NCBI GenBank assembly: GCA_050013795.1
Contig: JBEKEO010000066.1
Location: 1-13,854, forward strand
Reading direction: 5' to 3'
Length of the DNA: 13,854 nt
Source: CAWHOW01 sp050013795
Lineage (GTDB): Bacteria; Bacteroidota; Bacteroidia; Bacteroidales; CG2-30-32-10
Positions within the stretch are counted from its first letter, which is position 1. The number at the start of each line of letters is the position of its first letter. Both the position numbers and the translations under genes were made by a program. Below, one piece after another: positions 6,881-12,736 of this stretch. Under the pieces are notes generated by a model. It was not told the DNA's origin. It made no database searches and was given only the letters and a program-made list of their open reading frames with translations.

Positions 6881-8119
6881 ATGAAAAGAAAACTTTTTAT
6901 CATTGCTGTGCTAGCCTTATTTGGCCTGAGCTATGCATCTGCACAAAACTGCAATTTCGACCTTATTAAAACCGACCCTTTTAGCGGTGAAACAGAACTT
7001 CGTATCAATACGCAATACGATAACTATTTTAGCATGGGGTTGTACAGAAAAGGAGAAACATATAGGATAGAGTCGTATATTGTAGGTACTGAATGGCAAG
7101 GCTATTTTTTGCCAGTCGGGAGTTTGTTAGATTTAAAACTTGGTAACGAAAATACTATGACTCTCGCATCTGTAAATGATGCTGAATCTAATATTGTTGA
7201 TGATTATGCCGGTTACAGTTTATCATATGCCGTTACAAAGGAGCAATTTCAGGAAATTGCCGACAACGGCATACAATATGTAAGGACGCATTTATTGGGA
7301 GATACCTATTATGATTATGAAATGAAAAAATCAGAGACAGAGAAAGTAAAATCCAATGCTTCATGCATATTGAATTACCAGCCGGGGACAACTACTGATT
7401 ATAACACAGCAAAACCAAGCGGCTATTTTGCCATGAACTATGGATTAGGAGTGCCTGTTGGTGGGTTTGCCGATAATACAGGAAGTAGTTATGGGGGTTA
7501 TGCAAAACCCGGTTTCAACATGGATTATACTGCCGGAATACCTATCAGTCATTCTAACTTTGGAATTGCATTAAAAGGAACCTATTTCCTTAACTCATTT
7601 GACAACAAAGGCTATGTGAACGCTCTCCAGGCTTCAGATCCCACTAAAACTTATCAACCTTCTATAGGCGGGCATTTTTACATGGGAGGATTCATTATGG
7701 GCGGATTATTTACAACAATTCCTGTAAATAATTTTTCGTTCGATTTTAAAGCGATGGGGGGCATTGCTCTATGCCACATGCCAACTATTAATTATCAGAC
7801 AACAGATAATGCCAGCACTTCTCTTTTCCCAGAAACATCCGACTATACGTATACATCCTCTGCAAGTTCTGCATTCGCTTATGATTTAGGTGTGGATTTT
7901 CGTATCAATCCCAAAAACAAATATGTGCAGGTAAACCCATGGAGAAAAGTAAGAACAATGGGATTTATATTCAGCGTAGATTATGCATCAGCTAAACCAA
8001 TGGTAAATACCAAATTGAATAATAACGACATCTATGCAAACAATCCGACAAGCTCTTCTTCAGAACGCATACCTATTTCAATGCTGACTTTCAGTGTTGG
8101 CTTCGATTACAGCTTTTAA
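6881..8119 (+). CDS. Secreted/outer-membrane beta-barrel protein, unknown function
   Basis: From ATG 6881 the product has 412 residues and a textbook Sec signal peptide, MKRKLFIIAVLALFGLSYAS, with cleavage predicted after ASA. An in-frame ATG at 6851 would add ten basic residues; I prefer 6881 because of the signal peptide and its A-rich upstream bases. Residues about 23-155 look like a soluble domain often placed before barrels in this phylum (CNFDLIKTDPFSGE, then VTKEQFQEIADNGIQYVRTH). From about 175 onward, alternating aromatic and small residues, Gly-rich turns (YGLGVPVGGF, YMGGFIMGG) and the terminal FSVGFDYSF indicate a beta-barrel ending in phenylalanine, as in outer-membrane proteins. 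I do not recognise the specific family. A composite inverted repeat upstream and a strong terminator downstream make it a regulated single-gene unit. Confidence 0.7.
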   Translation: MKRKLFIIAVLALFGLSYASAQNCNFDLIKTDPFSGETELRINTQYDNYFSMGLYRKGETYRIESYIVGTEWQGYFLPVGSLLDLKLGNENTMTLASVNDAESNIVDDYAGYSLSYAVTKEQFQEIADNGIQYVRTHLLGDTYYDYEMKKSETEKVKSNASCILNYQPGTTTDYNTAKPSGYFAMNYGLGVPVGGFADNTGSSYGGYAKPGFNMDYTAGIPISHSNFGIALKGTYFLNSFDNKGYVNALQASDPTKTYQPSIGGHFYMGGFIMGGLFTTIPVNNFSFDFKAMGGIALCHMPTINYQTTDNASTSLFPETSDYTYTSSASSAFAYDLGVDFRINPKNKYVQVNPWRKVRTMGFIFSVDYASAKPMVNTKLNNNDIYANNPTSSSSERIPISMLTFSVGFDYSF

Positions 8120-8141
8120 GGCAAAGTAAAAAGTAATTAAA

Positions 8142-8187
8142 AAAGGGAGTTTCCTGTATTAATGGGAATTCCCTTTGTATTTTTTTT
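8142..8187 (+). terminator. Intrinsic terminator, probably usable in both directions
   Basis: AAAGGGAGTTTCC (8142-8154) pairs with GGGAATTCCCTTT (8164-8176) as a 13-bp stem with two G-U wobbles and a 9-base loop. A run of eight T follows at 8180-8187. It lies 22 bases after the stop of the beta-barrel gene. On the minus strand the stem is followed by TTTTTTAATT, so it could also stop transcription from the convergent gene at 8227-8697. Confidence 0.85.
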
Positions 8188-8226
8188 ATCTACAGTATCC
8201 GTAACATAAAGTAATTGCAACTTATA

Positions 8227-8697
8227 TTACAAAGTTTCCATTTCAATCTTATAATCGTACTGCAAATCTTCGTGAAGGGAAGCCATAGCCTTATTTATCC
8301 TTTTAATTTGATTAAGGTAGATATTGTCTAATGCAACACTTTTACCCAGCGGTATCTTTTCTTTCTTTATCTTTTTGCAGAAGTATATCAATAACTCTGT
8401 TTCTGTTTGTGCCAGGCATGAATATTTAATGTATTTATTGGTACTCCTGAGTATCTTGCGCAGGCTTTTCTTTATATAATAAACATTGCTCATATTAATT
8501 TCTTTGAACTTCTCATCAATCTCATTCTTCACACTTTCAATATATGCTTCCTCGTCGTGGGCATGAAAAAGCAGGTAGGTTAAAAGCTCTTTATTTTCTT
8601 TTTTAAATTTTGCAAGGCGCATGCATAGAGCCAGTACTTTGGCAGGAGAGAGTTCACCCAATTCATTTTTAAGTTCACTAAGGGATGATGCTTTCAT
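8227..8697 (-). CDS. Conserved hypothetical helical protein
   Basis: The 156-residue product has no signal peptide or membrane segment and looks mostly helical and charged. The N-terminal part, including LSPAKVLALCMRLAKFKKENKELLTYLLF followed by HDEEAYIESVKNEID, resembles hypothetical proteins I associate with Bacteroidota genomes, but I can name no domain or function. The middle (about 70-90) is strongly basic (IKKSLRKILRSTNKYIKY), which could contact nucleic acid or be surface charge only. It has a clear own promoter (TTTG-N17-TATATTTG) ending about 27 bases before the ATG, and a likely shared terminator downstream. It is a single-gene unit convergent with the beta-barrel gene. Confidence 0.7.
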   Translation of the reverse strand: MKASSLSELKNELGELSPAKVLALCMRLAKFKKENKELLTYLLFHAHDEEAYIESVKNEIDEKFKEINMSNVYYIKKSLRKILRSTNKYIKYSCLAQTETELLIYFCKKIKKEKIPLGKSVALDNIYLNQIKRINKAMASLHEDLQYDYKIEMETL

Positions 8698-8723
8698 GAT
8701 ATTCTAATGCAAATATTGCTTTA

Positions 8724-8752
8724 CAAATATAAGCTTTTACTATAAGGACAAA
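8724..8752 (-). promoter_or_regulatory. Promoter of the conserved hypothetical gene
   Basis: On the minus strand, TTTG (8752-8749) and TATATTTG (8731-8724) are 17 bp apart, close to the Bacteroidota -33/-7 arrangement. The expected leader to the ATG at 8697 is about 20 bases. Confidence 0.55.
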
Positions 8753-8790
8753 TGTTTAACCTGACCAATACAGGTTAGAAGATTGCATGA

Positions 8791-8844
8791 AGTAAGCAGT
8801 AGGTAGCGGCAGCAGGCGGTTCGTTATTCTTTCACAAACTTCTT
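8791..8844. repeat. Intergenic direct repeat, copy 1
   Basis: This segment, from AGTAAGCAGTAGG to ACAAACTTCTT, aligns with 9548-9605 in the same orientation, with scattered substitutions and one gap of about four bases. On the minus strand its end encodes KKFVKE followed by TAA. The two copies bracket the TPR gene. Confidence 0.65.
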
Positions 8845-8847
8845 TCC

Positions 8848-9462
8848 TTAATAATCAATATCATAATATTTTTTTAAATTTTCTCTTGCATCATAACTTC
8901 CTAAATCTGCTGCTTTTTCCCAATCATTAATACATAAGTCATCCTCCTCTTGCATATAATAAGCATTTCCCCGATAATTATAAGCATCTATATAATTTGG
9001 ATTTAATTCTATTGTTTTATTGAAATCTTTAATAGCTTTTTCATTATATTCTAAAATAAAATAAATAAATCCCCTGCTACAATAGGCCTCTGCATAATTT
9101 GGATTTAATTCTATAGTTTTATTGAAATCCTTAATAGCTTCATCAATTTTACCTTGTGTATGGTAAGCAAGCCCCCGACTATAATATGCATCTGTATCCT
9201 TTGGATTTAATTTTATAACATTACTATAATCTTTAATTGCCTCATCATTATTGCCTTGTTCAGTATAAATAAGTCCCCGGTTATAATAAGCATTTACATA
9301 ATCTGAGTCTAATTCTATTACTTTAGTATAACTTTTAATAGCTTCATTATAATTACCTGTTGATTCATATGCAAGTCCCAACCTAATATACCCATCTGCT
9401 GCCTGAGAATAACATATTGTAATAACAGACGAATAAATAAAAGTTAAGATAAATTTCTTCAT
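8848..9462 (-). CDS. Secreted TPR-repeat protein
   Basis: From the ATG at 9460-9462 the product has 204 residues and a Sec signal peptide (MKKFILTFIYSSVITICYSQ). A start at 9483 would add seven residues, but the -7 box at 9498-9505 leaves only about 9 bases of leader for it, so I prefer the inner ATG. After the signal come about five 34-residue tetratricopeptide repeats with the usual pattern (NYNEAIKSYTKVIELDSDYVNAYYNRG, then further units with EAIKDFNKTIELNPNYAEAYCSRG). The third to fifth repeats are nearly identical in part at DNA level, with a 102-base period, suggesting recent internal duplication. The last repeat is degenerate (CINDWEKAADLGSYDARENL). TPRs bind other proteins; the partner is unknown. 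The gene is more AT-rich than its neighbours and lies between two direct repeats. Confidence 0.75.
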   Translation of the reverse strand: MKKFILTFIYSSVITICYSQAADGYIRLGLAYESTGNYNEAIKSYTKVIELDSDYVNAYYNRGLIYTEQGNNDEAIKDYSNVIKLNPKDTDAYYSRGLAYHTQGKIDEAIKDFNKTIELNPNYAEAYCSRGFIYFILEYNEKAIKDFNKTIELNPNYIDAYNYRGNAYYMQEEDDLCINDWEKAADLGSYDARENLKKYYDIDY

Positions 9463-9497
9463 TTCATTAATTTTATTCGCCATTTACGACTCATTTA

Positions 9498-9505
9498 CAA
9501 AAATA
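9498..9505 (-). promoter_or_regulatory. -7 element of the TPR gene
   Basis: On the minus strand TATTTTTG matches TAnnTTTG. A TTTG at 9532-9529 could be the -33 box, but its 23-bp spacer is long. The expected transcript start is near 9492, which favours translation from 9462. Confidence 0.4.
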
Positions 9506-9547
9506 AGAAAATAGATGACAGTTAACAGCAAATAGAAAATTATAAGT

Positions 9548-9605
9548 AGTAAGAAGTAGGCAGTGGCAGTAGGCTGTTAATTCATTATTCTTTTACAAAC
9601 TTCTT
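9548..9605. repeat. Intergenic direct repeat, copy 2
   Basis: It aligns with 8791-8844 in the same orientation (shared core AGTAAG, AGTAGG, GGCAG, AGGC, then TTATTCTTT and ACAAACTTCTT). On the minus strand 9585-9605 encodes KKFVKE and a stop. The rest of the 9506-9722 gene-free stretch is mixed: a 12-bp palindrome CATCTATAGATG at 9611-9622 and a locally GC-richer patch at about 9630-9690; I see no gene there. Confidence 0.65.
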
Positions 9606-9722
9606 AACTGCATCTATAGATGAGGAGCTGCACAGGCTATAGCAAACGAGGCAGGCGAGTACTCACCGTTTCGCTGTGTTACGCTCAGTTATTGACACTA
9701 CCATCAAAAATTCTCATAATGA

Positions 9723-9754
9723 TTTGGAGGTATTAAGTTTATTACATATTTTTG
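9723..9754 (+). promoter_or_regulatory. Promoter of the methyltransferase gene
   Basis: TTTG at 9723-9726 and TATTTTTG at 9747-9754 are separated by 20 bp, an almost ideal Bacteroidota promoter. The leader to the ATG at 9797 would be about 37 bases and A-rich, without a Shine-Dalgarno sequence. Confidence 0.65.
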
Positions 9755-9796
9755 CTCGTAAGTAATAAAAAGTTTAATTAATTAGAAATAATAAAC

Positions 9797-10726
9797 ATGG
9801 CAGTACAAAAAGATTTAGATGCTCTTTATACCGTATTGGATAAAATTTTCCGTTACAGCGTTGGCGAAAAAGGCGCTTATAGTTGTGCGAGATTTGATGG
9901 TGATTATTCATTAACTATAGAAGAAGCACAAACAAAAAAACATCAGTTTATTGTTGATTGGTGTAATATTAAAAAAGGCACAAAAGTTCTTGATATGGGA
10001 TGCGGATGGGGCGCATTTATTGATTATTTAAACAAGATGGGTGCTAATACCTATGGTGTTGTATTAGCTAAGGGCCAATCAGATGCCTGTATTAAAAACG
10101 GGATGAACGTCAGGCACATGGATTCCAAAGATATTACTCCTGAAACATTTGGAAAGTTTGATGTGGTGACCGCTATGGGAAGTCCTGAACATTTGTGCTC
10201 TATTGAGGAGTATAAAGCCGGCAAACAGGAACAAATATATGAAACATATATGAAACAAGTGGCTGATTTATTGCCTGTAGGCGGACGCTTTTATTGCCAG
10301 ACAATGGTTTTTGGACCAAACATGGTTAAATTTGAAAATATCCGTTTTAATCAAACCAATATTAAGAAAAAATTAAAGGACTTTACAGATGAAGAATTGG
10401 TTGATATAATAACTCAGGTATTTCCCGGATCCTGGCTTCCTTATGGTAAAGAAGGACTTATTAAACCTGCTTCAAAATACTTTAAAGTACTATCAATTGA
10501 TAGCGGAAGGTTAGATTATATTGAAACTATTGTGAGATGGACTGAAAAATTTCTGAAATTTAATCTTAAAAAGTATTTGTATTATGCTTCACTTATTCCC
10601 AGATATCTGTTTAAAAAGTCTTTCCGGGATTATATTGGACGATGGAATACAGGCGCTAACACAGCTCTTTTCCAAAAAGAAATATTCGAGCATTACAGGA
10701 TTGTTTTTGAAAAGGTGAATGATTAA
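9797..10726 (+). CDS. Cyclopropane-fatty-acid-synthase-like SAM methyltransferase
   Basis: The 309-residue product has the class I SAM-binding motif VLDMGCGWG (64-72) and family marks of cyclopropane fatty acid/mycolic acid synthases: YSCARF with C30 in the place of the conserved cysteine, GSPEHLC with E131-H132, and LDYIETIVRW with Y241. These enzymes transfer a methyl or methylene group from SAM to a lipid double bond at the membrane surface. The length resembles mycolic acid methyltransferases rather than E. coli CFA synthase, which has an extra N-terminal domain. One residue differs: where CFA synthases have HTI (the His helps hold bicarbonate), this protein has QTM at 168-170. The reaction could therefore be methylation rather than cyclopropanation, or the substrate may differ. 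It is a single-gene unit with a good promoter. Confidence 0.8.
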   Translation: MAVQKDLDALYTVLDKIFRYSVGEKGAYSCARFDGDYSLTIEEAQTKKHQFIVDWCNIKKGTKVLDMGCGWGAFIDYLNKMGANTYGVVLAKGQSDACIKNGMNVRHMDSKDITPETFGKFDVVTAMGSPEHLCSIEEYKAGKQEQIYETYMKQVADLLPVGGRFYCQTMVFGPNMVKFENIRFNQTNIKKKLKDFTDEELVDIITQVFPGSWLPYGKEGLIKPASKYFKVLSIDSGRLDYIETIVRWTEKFLKFNLKKYLYYASLIPRYLFKKSFRDYIGRWNTGANTALFQKEIFEHYRIVFEKVND

Positions 10727-10740
10727 TCATTCACCTTTTC
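10709..10740 (+). terminator. 32-bp perfect palindrome spanning the methyltransferase stop codon
   Basis: GAAAAGGTGAATGATT (10709-10724) is followed directly by its exact reverse complement (10725-10740). In RNA this gives a long hairpin whose loop holds the TAA stop (10724-10726). The 3' arm ends CCTTTTC, a short U-tract, so it may act as an intrinsic terminator or as an mRNA-end stabiliser; a binding site for a dimeric protein is also possible. Confidence 0.55.
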
Positions 10741-11046
10741 TGCATCAAATGTTTCAAGGCAGGTGACGAAGCAATCTATTTGTCATAGTATTCTTAACAT
10801 AGCAGTAGAATAGCCCCGAAATCTTCAAAACTATATCCTCGTTGCGCTCGTCTAAGACAAGTGCAAAACATTAAATTGTTAATCGATTGCGCAATAATAT
10901 ATATAATTATTCTTTCAGGCAGACAATTCATCTAAAATAATTTAGTCGAAAAGCTGTTTTAAGGTTCATTTACACATATATAGAGGTAGTCCAGCCTCGA
11001 AGCATAGCATTTGTCAATTAATAAAAGTATCGAATTGATATTTAGG
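10741..11046. other. Gene-free stretch between the methyltransferase and the 21-bp repeat array
   Basis: No convincing coding frame, promoter or RNA gene is seen. It includes a fragment around 10761-10775 (GTGACGAAGCAATCT) of a type I associate with common intergenic repeats, a GC-richer patch at 10835-10862, a 10-bp palindrome ATTGCGCAAT (10885-10894) and AT-rich sequence to 10945. Confidence 0.4.
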
Positions 11047-11301
11047 ATGTTGTGCATTTCAAAAAAGACGCTCGTTAATATTGACGAGACGACGGTTAAT
11101 ATTAACGAGACGCTGGTTAATATTGACGGAATGCTGGTTAATATTAACGGGATGCTGGTTAATATTAACGGGATGCTGGTTAATATTAACGGTATGCTGG
11201 TTAATATTGACGGTACGCTGGTTAATATTGACGGTACGCTGGTCAAAATTGACGGTACACTGAGTACCAAGTTCCGTTTACTAAAGATGTTTAGGCAATA
11301 A
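11047..11301 (+). CDS. Putative small heptad-repeat protein (uncertain)
   Basis: From ATG 11047 the frame gives 84 residues: a short head (MLCISKKT), nine seven-residue units of the form LVNI(D/N)GM/T, and a basic tail STKFRLLKMFRQ. Leu and Ile recur at spacings of three and four, which is a coiled-coil-like heptad, although a glycine in most units argues against a stable helix. The three Gly codons used (GGA, GGG, GGT) vary only at the third base, which would fit selection on protein. However, the opposite strand also reads as an open heptad frame in which those changes are silent too, so this is not decisive. No promoter or Shine-Dalgarno sequence is clear. I recognise no family; it may not be translated. 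Confidence 0.35.
   Translation: MLCISKKTLVNIDETTVNINETLVNIDGMLVNINGMLVNINGMLVNINGMLVNIDGTLVNIDGTLVKIDGTLSTKFRLLKMFRQ
11074..11262. repeat. Nine-unit 21-bp tandem repeat with a palindrome in each unit
   Basis: Nine contiguous 21-bp units begin at 11074, 11095, 11116, 11137, 11158, 11179, 11200, 11221 and 11242, each starting GTTAATATT(A/G)ACG except the diverged last unit (GTCAAAATTGACG). Four units (2, 4, 5 and 6) carry the perfect 12-bp palindrome GTTAATATTAAC; the others have it with one or more mismatches. The 21-bp period is close to two helical turns, so the palindromes lie on the same DNA face. Central units are most alike and edge units most diverged, as expected for expansion by slippage or unequal exchange. 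Confidence 0.9.
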
Positions 11302-11387
11302 AACCTTACAGAGTTTATCCTGACGAAGAAAGGATGGTTAACTTCTATTCAGAAATTAAATAACATTAAACAAACGGACAGGTTATT

Positions 11388-11428
11388 TAATAATATTTTC
11401 TTTTTCTCAAATATTATTATTTATTTTG
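11388..11428 (+). promoter_or_regulatory. Candidate NikR operator and promoter of the nickel unit
   Basis: TAATAATATTT (11388-11398) and AAATATTATTA (11409-11419) are exact inverted copies separated by 10 bases. Directly after comes TTATTTTG (11421-11428), a near match to the -7 box, so the repeat would cover the -33 region, where a bound repressor blocks transcription. NikR dimers and tetramers bind such spaced palindromes, and known H. pylori NikR sites are similarly AT-rich. The local AT-richness lowers certainty. Confidence 0.45.
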
Positions 11429-11456
11429 TGCCACTAAATTTAAAATAAGTAACACT

Positions 11457-11858
11457 ATGCTGGTAAAACGTTTTGGCGTTTCATTGGAAGAAGATATACT
11501 GAAAGCTCTGGACGAACTGGTAAAGAAGAACAAATTCCCTAACCGTTCGCAGGCTATCCGCAACCTGATCAAGGGAACGTTGGTATCTGAAAAGGTTGAC
11601 AAAAACAAGATAGTTGCAGGCGCTATTGTTATTGTTTATGACCATCACAAAAGGGAACTGAACAATAAACTGATACATGTTCAGCATGATTATCATGACC
11701 TTATTTTATCTACACAGCATGTTCACCTTGCCCATGACCTTTGTCTGGAAACTATTGCAGTAAAAGGAAAAGCCCAGATGCTCCTTACTCTTGCTGATAA
11801 AATTGTCGGAACCAAAGGCATTAAGCATGGCAGGCTGGTGATGACAGATATTGAATAA
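11457..11858 (+). CDS. nikR: Nickel-responsive transcriptional regulator NikR
   Basis: The 133-residue protein has the NikR layout. Residues 1-45 form a ribbon-helix-helix DNA-binding domain (VKRFGVSLEEDILKALDELV then FPNRSQAIRNLI). Residues 52-133 form the ACT-like metal-sensing and tetramerisation domain. The high-affinity nickel ligands align residue by residue with E. coli NikR H76, H87, H89 and C95: here H77, H88, H90 and C96, in QHVHLAHDLCLE. It should therefore be a working nickel sensor, normally repressing nickel uptake when the metal is plentiful. The gene lies 37 bp before a metal-transporter-like gene, making that the probable target along with itself. An inverted repeat over the presumed promoter is the likely operator. 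Confidence 0.93.
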   Translation: MLVKRFGVSLEEDILKALDELVKKNKFPNRSQAIRNLIKGTLVSEKVDKNKIVAGAIVIVYDHHKRELNNKLIHVQHDYHDLILSTQHVHLAHDLCLETIAVKGKAQMLLTLADKIVGTKGIKHGRLVMTDIE

Positions 11859-11895
11859 TTGTTTTTACAAATATGCACGAATTCAAAATAATAAA

Positions 11896-12612
11896 ATGAC
11901 ACAGGAATTATCGTTATTAGTTATCACTACCATATCCGTCGCATTCATACACACCCTGGCAGGTCCGGACCATTACCTTCCCTTTATTGTGATAGCAAAA
12001 GCAAAAAATTGGTCTATAACAAAAACAGCATGGTTTACCACATTATGCGGCATTGGTCATGTAGGTGGATCGGTGGTGCTTGGCTTCCTGGGTATTGCAC
12101 TCGGACTGGCTGTAGGCAAGCTTGAGCTTTTTGAAGGCGTTAGAGGAAGTATTGTTTCCTATATTTTTACCGCTTTCGGACTGGTATACCTGGTATGGGG
12201 CATTTGCCGCGCTATAAGGAATAAACCTCACAAACATTTGCATTTTCACAGCGATGGGCATGAACATCTTCATGAACATACCCATCATGAAGAGCATGCA
12301 CACGTACATGAGAAGAAAGATAAAATAAACCTTACACCATGGTTTCTTTTCATCATATTTATCCTCGGGCCCTGCGAGCCATTGATACCTCTGGTAATGT
12401 ATCCTGCAGCCAAACACAATTATAGTGAGCTTATTCTTGTAGCAGGTATTTTCAGCATTATTACCATTTTCACCATGCTGACGCTTGTATTGGTGACTTC
12501 ATTTGGAATAAAATTACTGCTCCCCATGAAAGCACTGGAAAGATACAATCATGCACTGGCTGGTGGAACAATATTATTATGCGGACTTGGAATGCTTTTT
12601 CTGGGTTTATAA
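11896..12612 (+). CDS. UreH/NiCoT-like membrane transporter with His-rich loop, probably nickel
   Basis: Starting from ATG 11896 (an upstream TTG at 11851 overlaps nikR and adds an unlikely tail), the product has 238 residues and about six membrane helices. Helix 1 carries FIHTLAGPDHYLP; its H19 and D25-H26 recall the HX4DH nickel-selectivity motif of NiCoT permeases. Helices 2 and 3 hold CGIGHVGGS and AFGLVYLVWG. The loop from 112 to 138 contains 13 histidines and is a probable metal-binding cytoplasmic stretch. After it come LGPCEPLIP (158-166) and two to three further helices. This fits the urease accessory UreH / TauE-like superfamily. The position directly after nikR makes nickel the best guess for the substrate; whether it imports or exports cannot be told from sequence. 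Translation probably depends on the nikR transcript. Confidence 0.8.
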   Translation: MTQELSLLVITTISVAFIHTLAGPDHYLPFIVIAKAKNWSITKTAWFTTLCGIGHVGGSVVLGFLGIALGLAVGKLELFEGVRGSIVSYIFTAFGLVYLVWGICRAIRNKPHKHLHFHSDGHEHLHEHTHHEEHAHVHEKKDKINLTPWFLFIIFILGPCEPLIPLVMYPAAKHNYSELILVAGIFSIITIFTMLTLVLVTSFGIKLLLPMKALERYNHALAGGTILLCGLGMLFLGL

Positions 12613-12736
12613 AATAGTCCTTAATCAAAATATGAAACAGAATATCTATGCTGACTAAATTTACATGGTTTCATGCCAGAACATCAATCTTTGAACATTA
12701 AACTTTTTCAACATAAAATCTAAAAAAACATTTCAA

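Noticed and set aside
9630..9690. GC-richer patch as a small RNA or tRNA remnant
   Set aside because: No cloverleaf, TTCGA box or terminator could be found; it looks like decayed intergenic repeat.
11074..11262. CRISPR array
   Set aside because: The units are 21 bp, contiguous and without variable spacers, and no cas gene is nearby.
11081..11263. Second plus-strand frame through the 21-bp repeat
   Set aside because: Unit differences change the amino acid (E/G/V, R/C) in this frame, and it has only repeat sequence with no head or tail.
10959..11270. Minus-strand heptad-repeat reading frame (SIPLILT units)
   Set aside because: It opens because the tandem repeat has no stops in that frame; it needs a non-ATG start and has no promoter. 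The plus frame with ATG 11047 is slightly better, though neither is proven.
12043..12417. Minus-strand frame opposite the transporter
   Set aside because: It is an antisense shadow of the His-rich transporter gene; its Met-rich stretch is just the complement of His codons.
12632..12677. ATGAAAC...GTTTCAT inverted repeat between the transporter and the beta-lactamase-like gene
   Set aside because: Only 7-bp arms with a loop over 30 bases in AT-rich DNA; expected by chance.
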